Of a stretch of 25,246 nt of DNA, positions 14,242 through 22,104 are shown in pieces (within the stretch, counting starts at the first letter, position 1; each line of letters opens with the position of its first letter). The DNA lies in the IMG/VR virus record IMGVR_UViG_3300037189_025967, positions 1-25,246 of that record; one strand, written 5' to 3'. This DNA comes from a virus. The notes under the pieces are model-generated. The model saw nothing but the letters and a program-made list of their open reading frames with translations. It did no database searches and had not been told where the DNA came from. A program made the translations under genes and the position numbers.

Positions 14242-15077
14242 GTGTAATCCTTTAGGCAAGCATCCAGTCCCCTTAACGGTCGGTTGATGAGAGATTGCAT
14301 GATAGCACTGTTGCATGTGTACGAAAGTCCAATCTCATCAACGATCTCGTAATCCGGCGGAACACCGTGTATTTTGCACCATCGATTGAGAAAGTCACTT
14401 AACAGCATGGACGCAGTTTCTGGATATGCAACGTTAATGGTGCTTGGTGCGCCGTTCTCAACGATCGAGTCAATGACCGTGGCTAGATCAACCATGGATA
14501 TCCAACTGAACGGACGATCGTGGCGTAATTGGAAATTTCCCTGTTTCTTGGTCTTACAATTGACAAATCTTCTCAACAGTCTAGAATCGGATTCGGTTGG
14601 ATCAAAGCAACCAAATATGCGAACATTAATCGCATTCTCCATATCTTCAAAAATCTGCCATGAAATTCTCTTTGACAATCCGTAGCTATCAGTTGGTAGG
14701 GGATACATGTTGCGATTTAACCAAATTTCCTCAACATCGACGATTGCACGTTCTAGACCATACTCAGCACCGCTGGATATATTGATGATCTGTTTAAATC
14801 GATCACGGTGATACCTTATGTTTTCAACTATCTGTAGATTGTTTATCAGGTCATCTTGATTAAAGATACCGGCTGGTTGGCGTCCTCCCCTAGCAGCGCA
14901 GTGCAGGAGAACGTCAGGTTGATATCTATCCATGATGCTTGAGAATTGTGCCGTATCGGATAGATCGGCATCAATGCTGTTAATTCCGATGATGCGTCGA
15001 TGCGCAAGTTCTCTCGACAGCACTCGTCCGACGATGCCAGCAGCACCTGTCATTAATATCACCGGATCGTCCACCAT
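14238..15077 (-). CDS. NAD(P)-dependent SDR, probable sugar 4-ketoreductase or epimerase
   Basis: 279 residues from ATG 15077, chosen over the TTG at 15086 because GGAG lies just before it. Extended SDR: TGAAGIVG (10-17), LLHCAARGG, ISSGAEYG (100-107) and Y132-GLSK active site. It lacks the TDE element of 4,6-dehydratases, so it more likely reduces a 4-keto sugar (RmlD/GDP-fucose-synthase-like or YerF-like role) or epimerises one. The C-terminal half has the expected SWISMVDLATVID segment for the substrate domain. It follows the TPP-subunit genes after a gap of 50 bp, the largest within the glycan block, and overlaps the 4,6-dehydratase gene by four bases. It would act late in the sugar pathway. 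Confidence 0.8.
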   Translation of the reverse strand: MVDDPVILMTGAAGIVGRVLSRELAHRRIIGINSIDADLSDTAQFSSIMDRYQPDVLLHCAARGGRQPAGIFNQDDLINNLQIVENIRYHRDRFKQIINISSGAEYGLERAIVDVEEIWLNRNMYPLPTDSYGLSKRISWQIFEDMENAINVRIFGCFDPTESDSRLLRRFVNCKTKKQGNFQLRHDRPFSWISMVDLATVIDSIVENGAPSTINVAYPETASMLLSDFLNRWCKIHGVPPDYEIVDEIGLSYTCNSAIMQSLINRPLRGLDACLKDYT

Positions 15078-15127
15078 TTTCTCCAAATATTATCAATAGT
15101 AACAGTCGTTGGCTCGGCCTTGCAAAT

Positions 15128-15670
15128 TCAGTCCTTCATGTAATCGGGAAACTCAACCACGATGGTGCTGCGGCCGTCGGTGCGATTGTATGCCAGCTGA
15201 TATGCTGATAGTATGGATCCTGGATTGGTTACTTCGATTATGTCCACGGTCTTGCACATCAATCGAAACGCCTGGGAAAAATTACCCTTGTGTTGATCCT
15301 GCGGATCAACGGGATGCTCGGAACCAACCGCAACACGTATGATGACCTTTGGTTGGTATCCTCCGTCACTGAGCAACGACATCTTGTCAAGATGATTGAC
15401 GATTTGGTCAGCAGCACACAACAAAAAATTCCAACGAGGTACGACGCTGATCGGAATCAATCCATTCATTGCTAAGCCAATGCTGACGCCGATTTGGAAA
15501 TTTTCAGCAACAGGAAATTCTATCTTTTTCTCAGATGGTATCTCGGTCAAGCTTTCGTAGCATCCGGTGCCGGCATAGCTAACCGCTTGTCCTAGAAATA
15601 CCGTATTTGATTGCATGGCGAGCCAATTCATTGCCTCTCGAAGTCGACGGTTATATAGCTGATTGCTCAT
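15128..15670 (-). CDS. TPP-dependent enzyme, beta subunit (transketolase/PDH-E1-beta pyrimidine domain only)
   Basis: 180 residues from ATG 15670, which overlaps the alpha-gene stop (TAATG); an upstream codon at 15709 is less likely. It matches the pyrimidine-binding domain of E1-beta/transketolase: FLGQAVSYAGTG, EFPVAENFQIGVSIGLAMNG (51-70) with Glu56 as the catalytic Glu that activates the thiamine ring, FLLCAADQIVNHLDKM (82-97), and DPQDQHKGNF in place of the usual GPQHS loop. Usual E1-beta subunits have about 325 residues and a C-terminal transketolase_C domain; that domain is missing here. It works with the alpha subunit encoded directly upstream. The pair would decarboxylate a 2-keto acid or transfer a C2 unit; the sugar neighbours point to attachment to a keto sugar. 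Confidence 0.82.
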   Translation of the reverse strand: MSNQLYNRRLREAMNWLAMQSNTVFLGQAVSYAGTGCYESLTEIPSEKKIEFPVAENFQIGVSIGLAMNGLIPISVVPRWNFLLCAADQIVNHLDKMSLLSDGGYQPKVIIRVAVGSEHPVDPQDQHKGNFSQAFRLMCKTVDIIEVTNPGSILSAYQLAYNRTDGRSTIVVEFPDYMKD

Positions 15671-16296
15671 TAGAACTGCACCCTTACCCCGGCACCGGCA
15701 TGCGGCCATTTGTTGTTGGTATATCGATAGTAAATCAGGTGTCGATCCTGGTACCAGTCCTGGTCAGCGGCATAATACGGCACGCGGCGACCCCATATCT
15801 CCGAGGTCGGAGTTAGAACGCTGAGACCGTTGTCCTCAACGACAAACGTAATCGGTAAATCGTGGTTGACGGAATATTTGTATGCTTCGTGCCATGCGCC
15901 GGTCTCGGCACTCATGTCTCCGGTCCAGCACCATACTCGCTCGCTGCTCTTCCTAAGCTTTGCTGCCAGTGCTAGACCAACGGCAATGCTAGGGATACCG
16001 CCGACAATGCTGGATGCAACAAACTTGTATTCTGGTAAATTCAGCACCATGCTCTTACCGGAGATGATCTGATCACGTAGAATATCAACTGGCACCCCCT
16101 TGAGTAGTGCTTGATAATGGTTGCGCCATGTACAACACACCCAATCGTTGTTGATGTCAACGCCACATTCCGCAAAGATCCTAATGATTTGATCCTCGTT
16201 ACCGGATGAAAGATGTATTGGCGCTCGTATCTCTCGATTGTTGAATCTATAGCCGATTTCTTCCTCAAAATCCATCATCTCTTGTTTGCTGATCAT
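15670..16296 (-). CDS. TPP-dependent enzyme, alpha subunit (diphosphate-binding domain)
   Basis: 208 residues. The TPP diphosphate/Mg motif starts at G126-D127 (TGDMSAETGAWHEAYKYSVN) and ends at VVEDN156, the GD...N pattern of E1-alpha and transketolase N-terminal proteins. HLSSGNEDQIIRIFAE (28-43) and RNHYQALLKGVPVDILRDQI (58-77) are also typical. Usual E1-alpha is 320-400 residues, so this is a reduced form with a shortened end. The ATG at 16296 overlaps the TGA of the PLP-enzyme gene (TGATG), showing tight coupling. Related two-gene TPP enzymes in antibiotic sugar pathways (e.g. AviB1/AviB2 of avilamycin) are proposed to add a two-carbon branch to a sugar. No E2/E3 genes are present, so a full 2-oxoacid dehydrogenase complex is unlikely. 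Confidence 0.85.
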   Translation of the reverse strand: MISKQEMMDFEEEIGYRFNNREIRAPIHLSSGNEDQIIRIFAECGVDINNDWVCCTWRNHYQALLKGVPVDILRDQIISGKSMVLNLPEYKFVASSIVGGIPSIAVGLALAAKLRKSSERVWCWTGDMSAETGAWHEAYKYSVNHDLPITFVVEDNGLSVLTPTSEIWGRRVPYYAADQDWYQDRHLIYYRYTNNKWPHAGAGVRVQF

Positions 16297-17621
16297 CAGA
16301 TCGTCTCCATGAATCCACGCACTACCTCACCAATGTACGCGATCTGCTCAATGGTGATAACCGGGCTGGTTCCGAGGAAGAACGTGTCTCGCATGACCTT
16401 GGTAGCCGTGGGATATCTTGCAGCGGTTGCAACTGGATCGACGAGATGATCATATGCTGGTTGCAACATGATGTTGCCAGCAAAGTACGGTCTTGTTTGG
16501 ATCTTAGCGCTTTCGACATGATCAACGAATCGCCTGCGATCAAACGGTGCACCGTTTCGTATGGTTAAAGCAAACGCAAACCAGCTTGGATCGCTTGCCG
16601 GTGTTGCATATGGGAGATGAAAGAACTGCTCGTAAGGCTTGAATATATCAAGCAACAATGCATGATTTCTGCGTCTCAATGCACCGATCTCGGCTAGCTT
16701 GTCCATTTGTACCAACAACATGCTGGCCTGTAGCTCAATTGGCTTTAAGTTATAACCAATTTCGTCATAAACGTATTTGTGATCAAAAATCTCACCAGGC
16801 ATGGCCGGAACCCATTCCTTGAATCGGCAACCACAGGTACCATTCTTAAGAAGATTGGCCTTCGGTCCGACGCAGTAGCAGCCTCGACCCCACTCACGGA
16901 AGCTCCGTACAACCTGTTCCTGCTCAGCTGTTCTAGTGGCGACGAACCCACCTTCCCCTCCGGTGATGTGATGTGCAGGGTAAAACGAACAGGATGCCAT
17001 CTCGCCAAAACTACCCAGAGGTTTTCCATCATAGGTGCTGCCAAGCGCGTCGCAACAATCCTCTAGCAGTATCAGCTGGTGTTTTTGAACCAGTTCCATC
17101 AATCGAGCCATGTTTGGCGGATTACCAAGGACATGCGCAAAGGTGATGACGCGTATCTCCGGATCGTCCTCGAGGATCTGCTCAACATGATCAAGATTGA
17201 GATTTAGCCCGTCGAGGTCGATATCAACCCAGACCGGTACAAATCCGACCTGCAAAATTGGATTAACGGTTGTTGGAAAACCAGCTATTGGGGTCAACAC
17301 CTTGGTACCCTGCGGGAGATTCCATAACCTCTTGCTGCGTAAGGCATTCGTTTGTATTAAATTGCTGGAACTGCCGCTGTTGGTAAGGACCCCATGTAGT
17401 TTGCCGAATTGCCTAGGAAAATGGTGCTCGAATTTCTGTGCATCCTTGCCCAAGACCAACCAGCCGCCGAGGAGGCTTTCAACCGCTGCGACATATTCTC
17501 GATGGTCAAAATACGGTCCGGCATATTGCACGGTATCAACGCCAGGTATCCAGCTCTTTGTTGCGTGCTTGTCAGTAATGTGTTCCTGGACGAGACCGAG
17601 GATTGCGCTGATATCTGGCAT
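16296..17621 (-). CDS. rfbH: RfbH-type PLP 3-dehydrase of 4-keto-6-deoxy sugar nucleotides (DegT/DnrJ family)
   Basis: 441 residues, the usual length of RfbH/E1. It has the DegT/DnrJ/EryC1/StrS fold: TNSGSSSN (80-87), VDIDLDGLNLN, LLEDCCDALG (185-194) with the PLP-ring Asp189, and SFYPAHHITGGEGG (212-225). A His replaces the lysine that binds PLP, the mark of 3-dehydrases such as CDP-4-keto-6-deoxyglucose 3-dehydrase, which keep PLP unbound and remove the C3 hydroxyl rather than transaminate. Four Cys (C248, C250, C263, C265) lie where E1 holds a [2Fe-2S] cluster, but their spacing differs from that I recall for E1 (C-x-C-x2-C-x6-C). The reductase partner (RfbI/AscD-type) is not in the window. 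An AAGGA site precedes the ATG. It leads to 3,6-dideoxyhexoses. Confidence 0.88.
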   Translation of the reverse strand: MPDISAILGLVQEHITDKHATKSWIPGVDTVQYAGPYFDHREYVAAVESLLGGWLVLGKDAQKFEHHFPRQFGKLHGVLTNSGSSSNLIQTNALRSKRLWNLPQGTKVLTPIAGFPTTVNPILQVGFVPVWVDIDLDGLNLNLDHVEQILEDDPEIRVITFAHVLGNPPNMARLMELVQKHQLILLEDCCDALGSTYDGKPLGSFGEMASCSFYPAHHITGGEGGFVATRTAEQEQVVRSFREWGRGCYCVGPKANLLKNGTCGCRFKEWVPAMPGEIFDHKYVYDEIGYNLKPIELQASMLLVQMDKLAEIGALRRRNHALLLDIFKPYEQFFHLPYATPASDPSWFAFALTIRNGAPFDRRRFVDHVESAKIQTRPYFAGNIMLQPAYDHLVDPVATAARYPTATKVMRDTFFLGTSPVITIEQIAYIGEVVRGFMETI

Positions 17622-17629
17622 TAGGATCC

Positions 17630-18283
17630 TTATGTAACCACCATTGGTAGTATTTGATTGAATAGGTCCATGCGTATGTGCATGGGTTGATCCGGAGAAT
17701 GGATCAAAAAATCACCAACATGCCATTGTCCGCTAAATCCTAGTTTATCATGATTATTGCGTGCCCCCTTGTTTTTGTAAAGGGGATAGTGATAGCTATT
17801 CAAAAATCTCTGCGGAACAACCTTGACGATGTGTTGATATTGTTGATAGGTTTCCATCATCACTCCTTGTTCTAGAAATGGATGATTTCGATATTCTGGC
17901 ATTTTATCCATGATCATTTGTAACCATGCCCGACCTTCCATGGTATTGCGTATCACAAAGCTATCGCTTTGGATACCGTTAAAATCGGTAGCAATGGTTA
18001 CGTGATATCCATCGTATAGGAATTCTGACAATGGTATATGAAAATTAGTAATCAGCGTATCGGTGCCACTCCAGTGGAGCACATCGTGCTGCCCCTTGTG
18101 CATGATCTCAAGCAGCAGTGCGATCTTAGCAAAGCCGATTGACATGGAGGTATCGAACCCACTGGTCTTGGCTATGGCATCGTAACCGTGTTTCAGCGCA
18201 TATTGTGTTCGATTTCTAGTCCACGTTAAGTCGGCTAGCTTTGCATAGTTGTTGTCGTGTATGGTTACCAGTGTTCCGCGCAT
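17630..18283 (-). CDS. Glycosyltransferase, GT34-like (galactosyltransferase GMA12/MNN10 type)
   Basis: 217 residues. Matches the GMA12/MNN10 pattern: NRTQYALKHGYD (24-35), WSGTDTLITNFHIPL (71-85) at the place of the metal-binding DxD region, TDFNGIQSDSFVIRN (99-113), F-LEQG (136-140) and PQRFLNSYHYP (157-167). Family members are retaining transferases that add galactose, mannose or xylose from a nucleotide sugar. No signal or membrane segment, so cytoplasmic, unlike the eukaryotic Golgi enzymes. It starts at ATG 18283 overlapping the previous stop (TAATG) and ends 8 bases before the PLP-enzyme gene. The acceptor is unknown. Confidence 0.78.
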   Translation of the reverse strand: MRGTLVTIHDNNYAKLADLTWTRNRTQYALKHGYDAIAKTSGFDTSMSIGFAKIALLLEIMHKGQHDVLHWSGTDTLITNFHIPLSEFLYDGYHVTIATDFNGIQSDSFVIRNTMEGRAWLQMIMDKMPEYRNHPFLEQGVMMETYQQYQHIVKVVPQRFLNSYHYPLYKNKGARNNHDKLGFSGQWHVGDFLIHSPDQPMHIRMDLFNQILPMVVT

Positions 18284-19482
18284 TACATTTCTCCAAATTT
18301 AGGATTCCATCTCAGCAGATGGGATTTCATTTCCGCATGATCTACCAGCGTTGATTTGTCACCTTGGTATCCATCTCGAGGCCAGCTCCACGATGTATTC
18401 ATGGCCAGATAGTGGCCAAATCCGATCTCATCGGTCATCATGTGTGGTCCAAATGTTTTATGCAGATGCCATTGGTAGCTCATGTTGCGTTGCGGATTAA
18501 GCATCCATTTGATACCAATGCCTCGTTGATTGGCATTATTGGTTTGCCAGTAACGATCAAACCTGCGATCGTCAAATGATAAATCACTAGCAACAACACC
18601 GGTGAGGCTATCAACCGGTTCTATCCATGTGCCCTTGTAAAGCCACACGCTGTTTGAGCTGGTCTTGCAATATTCTGACATGCCGTCGAGCGTGGTGTGT
18701 TTTATGTATAGTAGTTCGTCGGTATCGGCGTTAATCACCAAATCGGCACAGTGTAAGTATCTCCATTTGGCATGTTCCAGCATGACATACTGGGAGAAAT
18801 CGCTATCCCACGGCAGGGATGTTCCTCTCCTACCTTGCCATTCCCAATCTCCTCCGCCCATGCAACCAAACGGTACGTCGTAGTCGACGACCTTGATCAT
18901 CATGTCGGATCTACTGATAGCTGCTTCAAGTTCTGCCGAGGTATAGATCTTGCTGCGATTGTTATAAAGTAACAATCCGTCAATATTGTGCACCATCCGA
19001 TGATAATCTATCCACTGCTTCAGCCACTCGATGGGGTGATCCCTGCTGATGGTGACGATGACCTTTTTTCCGGCAAAATCAAACGATGGTTGATTGACCT
19101 TGATGGTTTTCTCGCCGTGATCACCTGCCACAAACAGCTCGTCAACGATTCCTGGGACCTTCACCATGGTGACGCAGGTACGGTCGAGCTCCCGTATTTC
19201 CATTGGTAATGTGCGGTTGGTACTCTTTAGGTACAGAGGGTGATTGGTTTGCAACCAGTTAGCATGTTCATACAACGGCGGACCAATCAACAGCACAGTG
19301 TCGTTGTTGATCTGCACGGCGTCATTCCATATGGTATCCCAGTCGTAGTTTTCCTCGAAATCAAATACCCATAGATGCCTAGGTCGTACCGGCGTTCTCT
19401 TCACCTTTTGCGGTTCTCGGTCGGGATCATATGAAACCTTCCAGTCTTCCTGATAAACAAACCGGCTTAGCATCTCTACCAT
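18283..19482 (-). CDS. Glycosyltransferase, GT92/GT2-like
   Basis: 399 residues. The transferase domain starts at about residue 138: VIVTISRDHPIEWLKQWIDY (141-160) followed by HRMVHNIDGLLLYNN is the start typical of GT92 and Glyco_tranf_2_4 proteins. VINADTDELLYI (249-260) carries the DxD motif (D253, D255), and HLHKTFGP lies in the C-terminal part. The first 135 residues form a separate domain without a recognised family, with RHLWVFDFEENYDWDTIW and VLLIGPPLYEHANWL (63-77). It starts at ATG 19482, overlapping the previous TAA. A soluble inverting-type transferase is likely. The Trp content is high. Confidence 0.78.
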   Translation of the reverse strand: MVEMLSRFVYQEDWKVSYDPDREPQKVKRTPVRPRHLWVFDFEENYDWDTIWNDAVQINNDTVLLIGPPLYEHANWLQTNHPLYLKSTNRTLPMEIRELDRTCVTMVKVPGIVDELFVAGDHGEKTIKVNQPSFDFAGKKVIVTISRDHPIEWLKQWIDYHRMVHNIDGLLLYNNRSKIYTSAELEAAISRSDMMIKVVDYDVPFGCMGGGDWEWQGRRGTSLPWDSDFSQYVMLEHAKWRYLHCADLVINADTDELLYIKHTTLDGMSEYCKTSSNSVWLYKGTWIEPVDSLTGVVASDLSFDDRRFDRYWQTNNANQRGIGIKWMLNPQRNMSYQWHLHKTFGPHMMTDEIGFGHYLAMNTSWSWPRDGYQGDKSTLVDHAEMKSHLLRWNPKFGEM

Positions 19483-20465
19483 TAATTGGTAACTCCGTAC
19501 TTGGATTTGATGTGTCGCATGATAGCATGGTAGGAAAATTCGTTTTGTACATCGTGGTTAAACGGATTTTCTTCCTTCCATCGCCACTTGTTTAGATTAC
19601 GGTGATTAAACAGCTCGTCACCCTTGCGATCTCTCTGTACCATTACGCTGCCGCCACCGTATTTGTGCCACGGATTTTGCACACCCTTGTGGAAAGGACC
19701 ATACGGCATTAGCCCATATGGAACTTGATCGCTCGAATGATAGTTGAATTTCGAATGATAACCGTTTTGGGATATCGACACACGCTGCCATGCCATTCGC
19801 CAGCACTCAGCGTCTCCGCCGAACTGATAATAGATTTCGTTGCGTGTGGTATAATAGTGCATCAACGAAAACTGCAACCAGACCTTGGGTTTGTTGATGA
19901 GAAATTGTCCGCTTTCAAATGGCTCGCCGTCGTTAGGCACTACATCAAAAATCTTCCACATGTCGCTGCCGCTCCAATATTGATCAGCACGATCAATGCT
20001 GTACACGTCTCGCCAAAACATGGAGCCTTTCTGCAGGTATTCAGTGTCACTGAATAGATCCATGCAGTTACGTATCGGAACATTATCACAATCAATCCAT
20101 AGATTTTCCTCATACTGGCTTTCAAATATCGCCAGCACCTTGGTGCTCCATCCCTTGACGTTACCCCATCTATCAACAAAATTCATTGCAGGGCTTTGCA
20201 GCTTTTTAAAGACTATCTGCCCCGGAGATATCTTTTGCATTTCGCTGATCTCATCTTGATTAAGCTCACCTTCTCGATAAAACACCTCTATTGGAATGTT
20301 GAAATCAAGGCGATGCAGCTCGCTTAATAAAATGTAAGCACCAGGAATCTCCGATCGATAACAACTGGTTACGATGCTTTTACCGGCCAAATATTGTGGC
20401 ATGGGTATTGGAGTCTTGATGGCAGTTTCTTGTTCAAGGTGTAGCTGTTGTAGATTTGTTTCCAT
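19482..20465 (-). CDS. Glycosyltransferase, GT71-like (MNN1-type mannosyltransferase fold)
   Basis: 327 residues. It matches the Mannosyl_trans3 pattern: GWSTKVLAIFESQYEENLWI (105-124), DCDNVPIRNCMDLF (125-138) with the DxD metal site, an FWRDV segment (150-154) and ESGQFLINK (184-192), the conserved Glu-Ser-Gly-Gln loop. Fungal MNN1 enzymes transfer alpha-1,3-mannose; in a phage the sugar is unknown. The first ~28 residues are Gln/Glu-rich and probably disordered. No membrane segment. It starts 3 bases after the previous stop; its own stop overlaps the next start. Confidence 0.78.
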   Translation of the reverse strand: METNLQQLHLEQETAIKTPIPMPQYLAGKSIVTSCYRSEIPGAYILLSELHRLDFNIPIEVFYREGELNQDEISEMQKISPGQIVFKKLQSPAMNFVDRWGNVKGWSTKVLAIFESQYEENLWIDCDNVPIRNCMDLFSDTEYLQKGSMFWRDVYSIDRADQYWSGSDMWKIFDVVPNDGEPFESGQFLINKPKVWLQFSLMHYYTTRNEIYYQFGGDAECWRMAWQRVSISQNGYHSKFNYHSSDQVPYGLMPYGPFHKGVQNPWHKYGGGSVMVQRDRKGDELFNHRNLNKWRWKEENPFNHDVQNEFSYHAIMRHIKSKYGVTN

Positions 20466-20468
20466 TTT

Positions 20469-21326
20469 CTATCCATATCTCTTTTCAATATCCGGAAGCC
20501 ATGTTGGTATGCGATCCCACTGATGCAGGATGGAATGTGTATGATTCTGGCTGGTCTTGGCAAGCCCGTCGTGCCAAACTGGTTCTGCTTCCAGCAGATG
20601 TGACCGATAATCATTGATCTTTTTTGGATCAACGGTGGTACCTGCCTGGCAAGCCCACCCATCCTCGCTCATCGAGAACTTGGTTATTTCGCTCCATGCT
20701 TTGGTATCCAGAAGAACGTTATATGCGGCTTGGTCAGGATTTGGCCTACCGCCAGCCTTGCACATTAACCATATATGTAGCCATAGCTCCTTGATAGCAC
20801 GCTGTCGGCCTGCTTGTACTCCGCAATTCCAGATTGGATTTTTTCTCATCTGTTGGTGTACCATGGGATAGCTACCATTTAGGTTGTCATCGCCCCATGG
20901 TTCGTGCATGTAGCGAATGCTTTCGCAGCTAGCCACGATGTCCTTGTTGCCTAGATTGTTTTCCAGCCATTTTACCGGATTGGTTTGGAATACTACATCC
21001 TTGGCATCGGTGGTAATGACATATCGATAATGGTCGTCTGGAAGCTGATTTAGATAATACCACATATGGTAAAATCTCTGCACCACTATGATTAGTTCGG
21101 TTGGCCAGAAAAAATTACCGGTAGTTGAATCTCGATTAAAGGCCCAGATCTTAAATCCAAGATCAACTAATTTTTGCACTGTTGCCGGATCGCTGTTATA
21201 AACGATCATGACCTTATCCCCGGTAAACCCGCATCGATCGATGCTGTTTGCCCAATACTTTAGTTTTGACCAATCATAGTTGGTATATGCTGAAATGATG
21301 AGATCTTGCTGTGTGCGGTCCGCCAT
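20469..21326 (-). CDS. Glycosyltransferase (GT-A-like, phage type)
   Basis: 285 residues. The N-terminus LIISAYTNYDWSKLKYWANS leads into a Rossmann-like half, followed by YVITTDAKDVVFQTNPVKWL (102-121), where TDAKD is the likely metal/nucleotide site. SCESIRYMHEPWG, NCGVQAG (167-173) and DQAAYN (198-203) complete the pattern that I know from a family of phage and bacterial glycosyltransferases. No signal or membrane segment. It is the first transferase of the glycan block, 19 bases after the nucleotidyltransferase gene, with only a weak ribosome-binding site, and 3 bases from the next start. Confidence 0.75.
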   Translation of the reverse strand: MADRTQQDLIISAYTNYDWSKLKYWANSIDRCGFTGDKVMIVYNSDPATVQKLVDLGFKIWAFNRDSTTGNFFWPTELIIVVQRFYHMWYYLNQLPDDHYRYVITTDAKDVVFQTNPVKWLENNLGNKDIVASCESIRYMHEPWGDDNLNGSYPMVHQQMRKNPIWNCGVQAGRQRAIKELWLHIWLMCKAGGRPNPDQAAYNVLLDTKAWSEITKFSMSEDGWACQAGTTVDPKKINDYRSHLLEAEPVWHDGLAKTSQNHTHSILHQWDRIPTWLPDIEKRYG

Positions 21327-21345
21327 GGACCAAGTATATCAATTG

Positions 21346-22104
21346 TTATTCATCGGTGCAAGTTAGATCAAGTTGTTTTGCAACCCCGGTATCGCACATG
21401 AGCTTGAGAATTTTTGGCCATTTTTTGGACTGCTTCAGTGACGCTAGCAGCTTGCTCGTGCGTTTTTCTTTTTTAACCCGCGAAACCTTGCTGGCATTTG
21501 ACATGATGATCATCTTGTCTTTTTTCAACCACTTTGGATCGTCAAACAAATCCAGTGCCTTGAACCATCGCAATATGGTATATGGGTCCTGGTCGATCTT
21601 GTCCTGCGCATCGGGATTGAATTTAACCAATTGTTCGGCTAAATCCTTTTGGCCGTTTCGATAATCATATAAATTACCGTACATATCAACGCTCATTGCG
21701 TTGATGGTTAGATCCCTGCGTGCAGCATCAGTTTCCCAGGATGCCTTGCGATCTATCTTGATACGATCACCGGAAATTCGCAGCTTATACGTGATTGACG
21801 TCACATCAATCACCTCATCACCAAAAACAGCCTTGATGGTACCGTGTGCAATGCCCCAATCGTCATGTTCGATGCCCTCGAGATCAAAAATGAACATCAG
21901 TTCAGCCGGCTCGGCATTGGTCGCAAAATCCACATCTCTTGGCATTTTGCCGCGAAGAAAGTCCCTAACGGCCCCTCCGATCACGCGAATATCAAATCCG
22001 TACTTTCTTACCACCCTAATGACTTTTTTGATATTTGGTGTGAAGATCGCGCCGAACGACTCGGCATCTATTGATCCTTTGATTTCAAACAGGGATGTCT
22101 GCAT
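21346..22104 (-). CDS. cca: CCA-adding-enzyme/poly(A)-polymerase-type nucleotidyltransferase, short form
   Basis: 252 residues from ATG 22104, which overlaps the stop of the upstream gene (TGATG) with GGAGG 11 bases before it; the longer reading from 22161 is less likely. Class II nucleotidyltransferase head: VIGGAVRDFL (41-50), RDVDFAT (56-62) with the catalytic Asp57 and Asp59, WGIAHGTI (83-90), ARRDLTINAM (128-137) and LYDYRNGQKDL (145-155), then QDPYTILRWFKAL at the neck. The family adds CCA to tRNA 3' ends or A-tails to RNA. Normal bacterial enzymes have 380-450 residues; here the C-terminal body/tail is mostly missing and the end is a basic helix (RVKKEKRTSKLLASLKQS). Repair of phage or host tRNA ends is one role; another substrate is possible. 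Confidence 0.82.
   Translation of the reverse strand: MQTSLFEIKGSIDAESFGAIFTPNIKKVIRVVRKYGFDIRVIGGAVRDFLRGKMPRDVDFATNAEPAELMFIFDLEGIEHDDWGIAHGTIKAVFGDEVIDVTSITYKLRISGDRIKIDRKASWETDAARRDLTINAMSVDMYGNLYDYRNGQKDLAEQLVKFNPDAQDKIDQDPYTILRWFKALDLFDDPKWLKKDKMIIMSNASKVSRVKKEKRTSKLLASLKQSKKWPKILKLMCDTGVAKQLDLTCTDE

Noticed and set aside
15128-16296. Housekeeping pyruvate dehydrogenase E1 acquired from the host
   Set aside because: Both subunits are much shorter than usual, E2/E3 genes are absent, and the genes overlap sugar-nucleotide enzymes.
16296-17621. Ordinary sugar aminotransferase (DegT)
   Set aside because: The PLP-binding lysine is replaced by His in SFYPAHHIT, so transamination is not expected.
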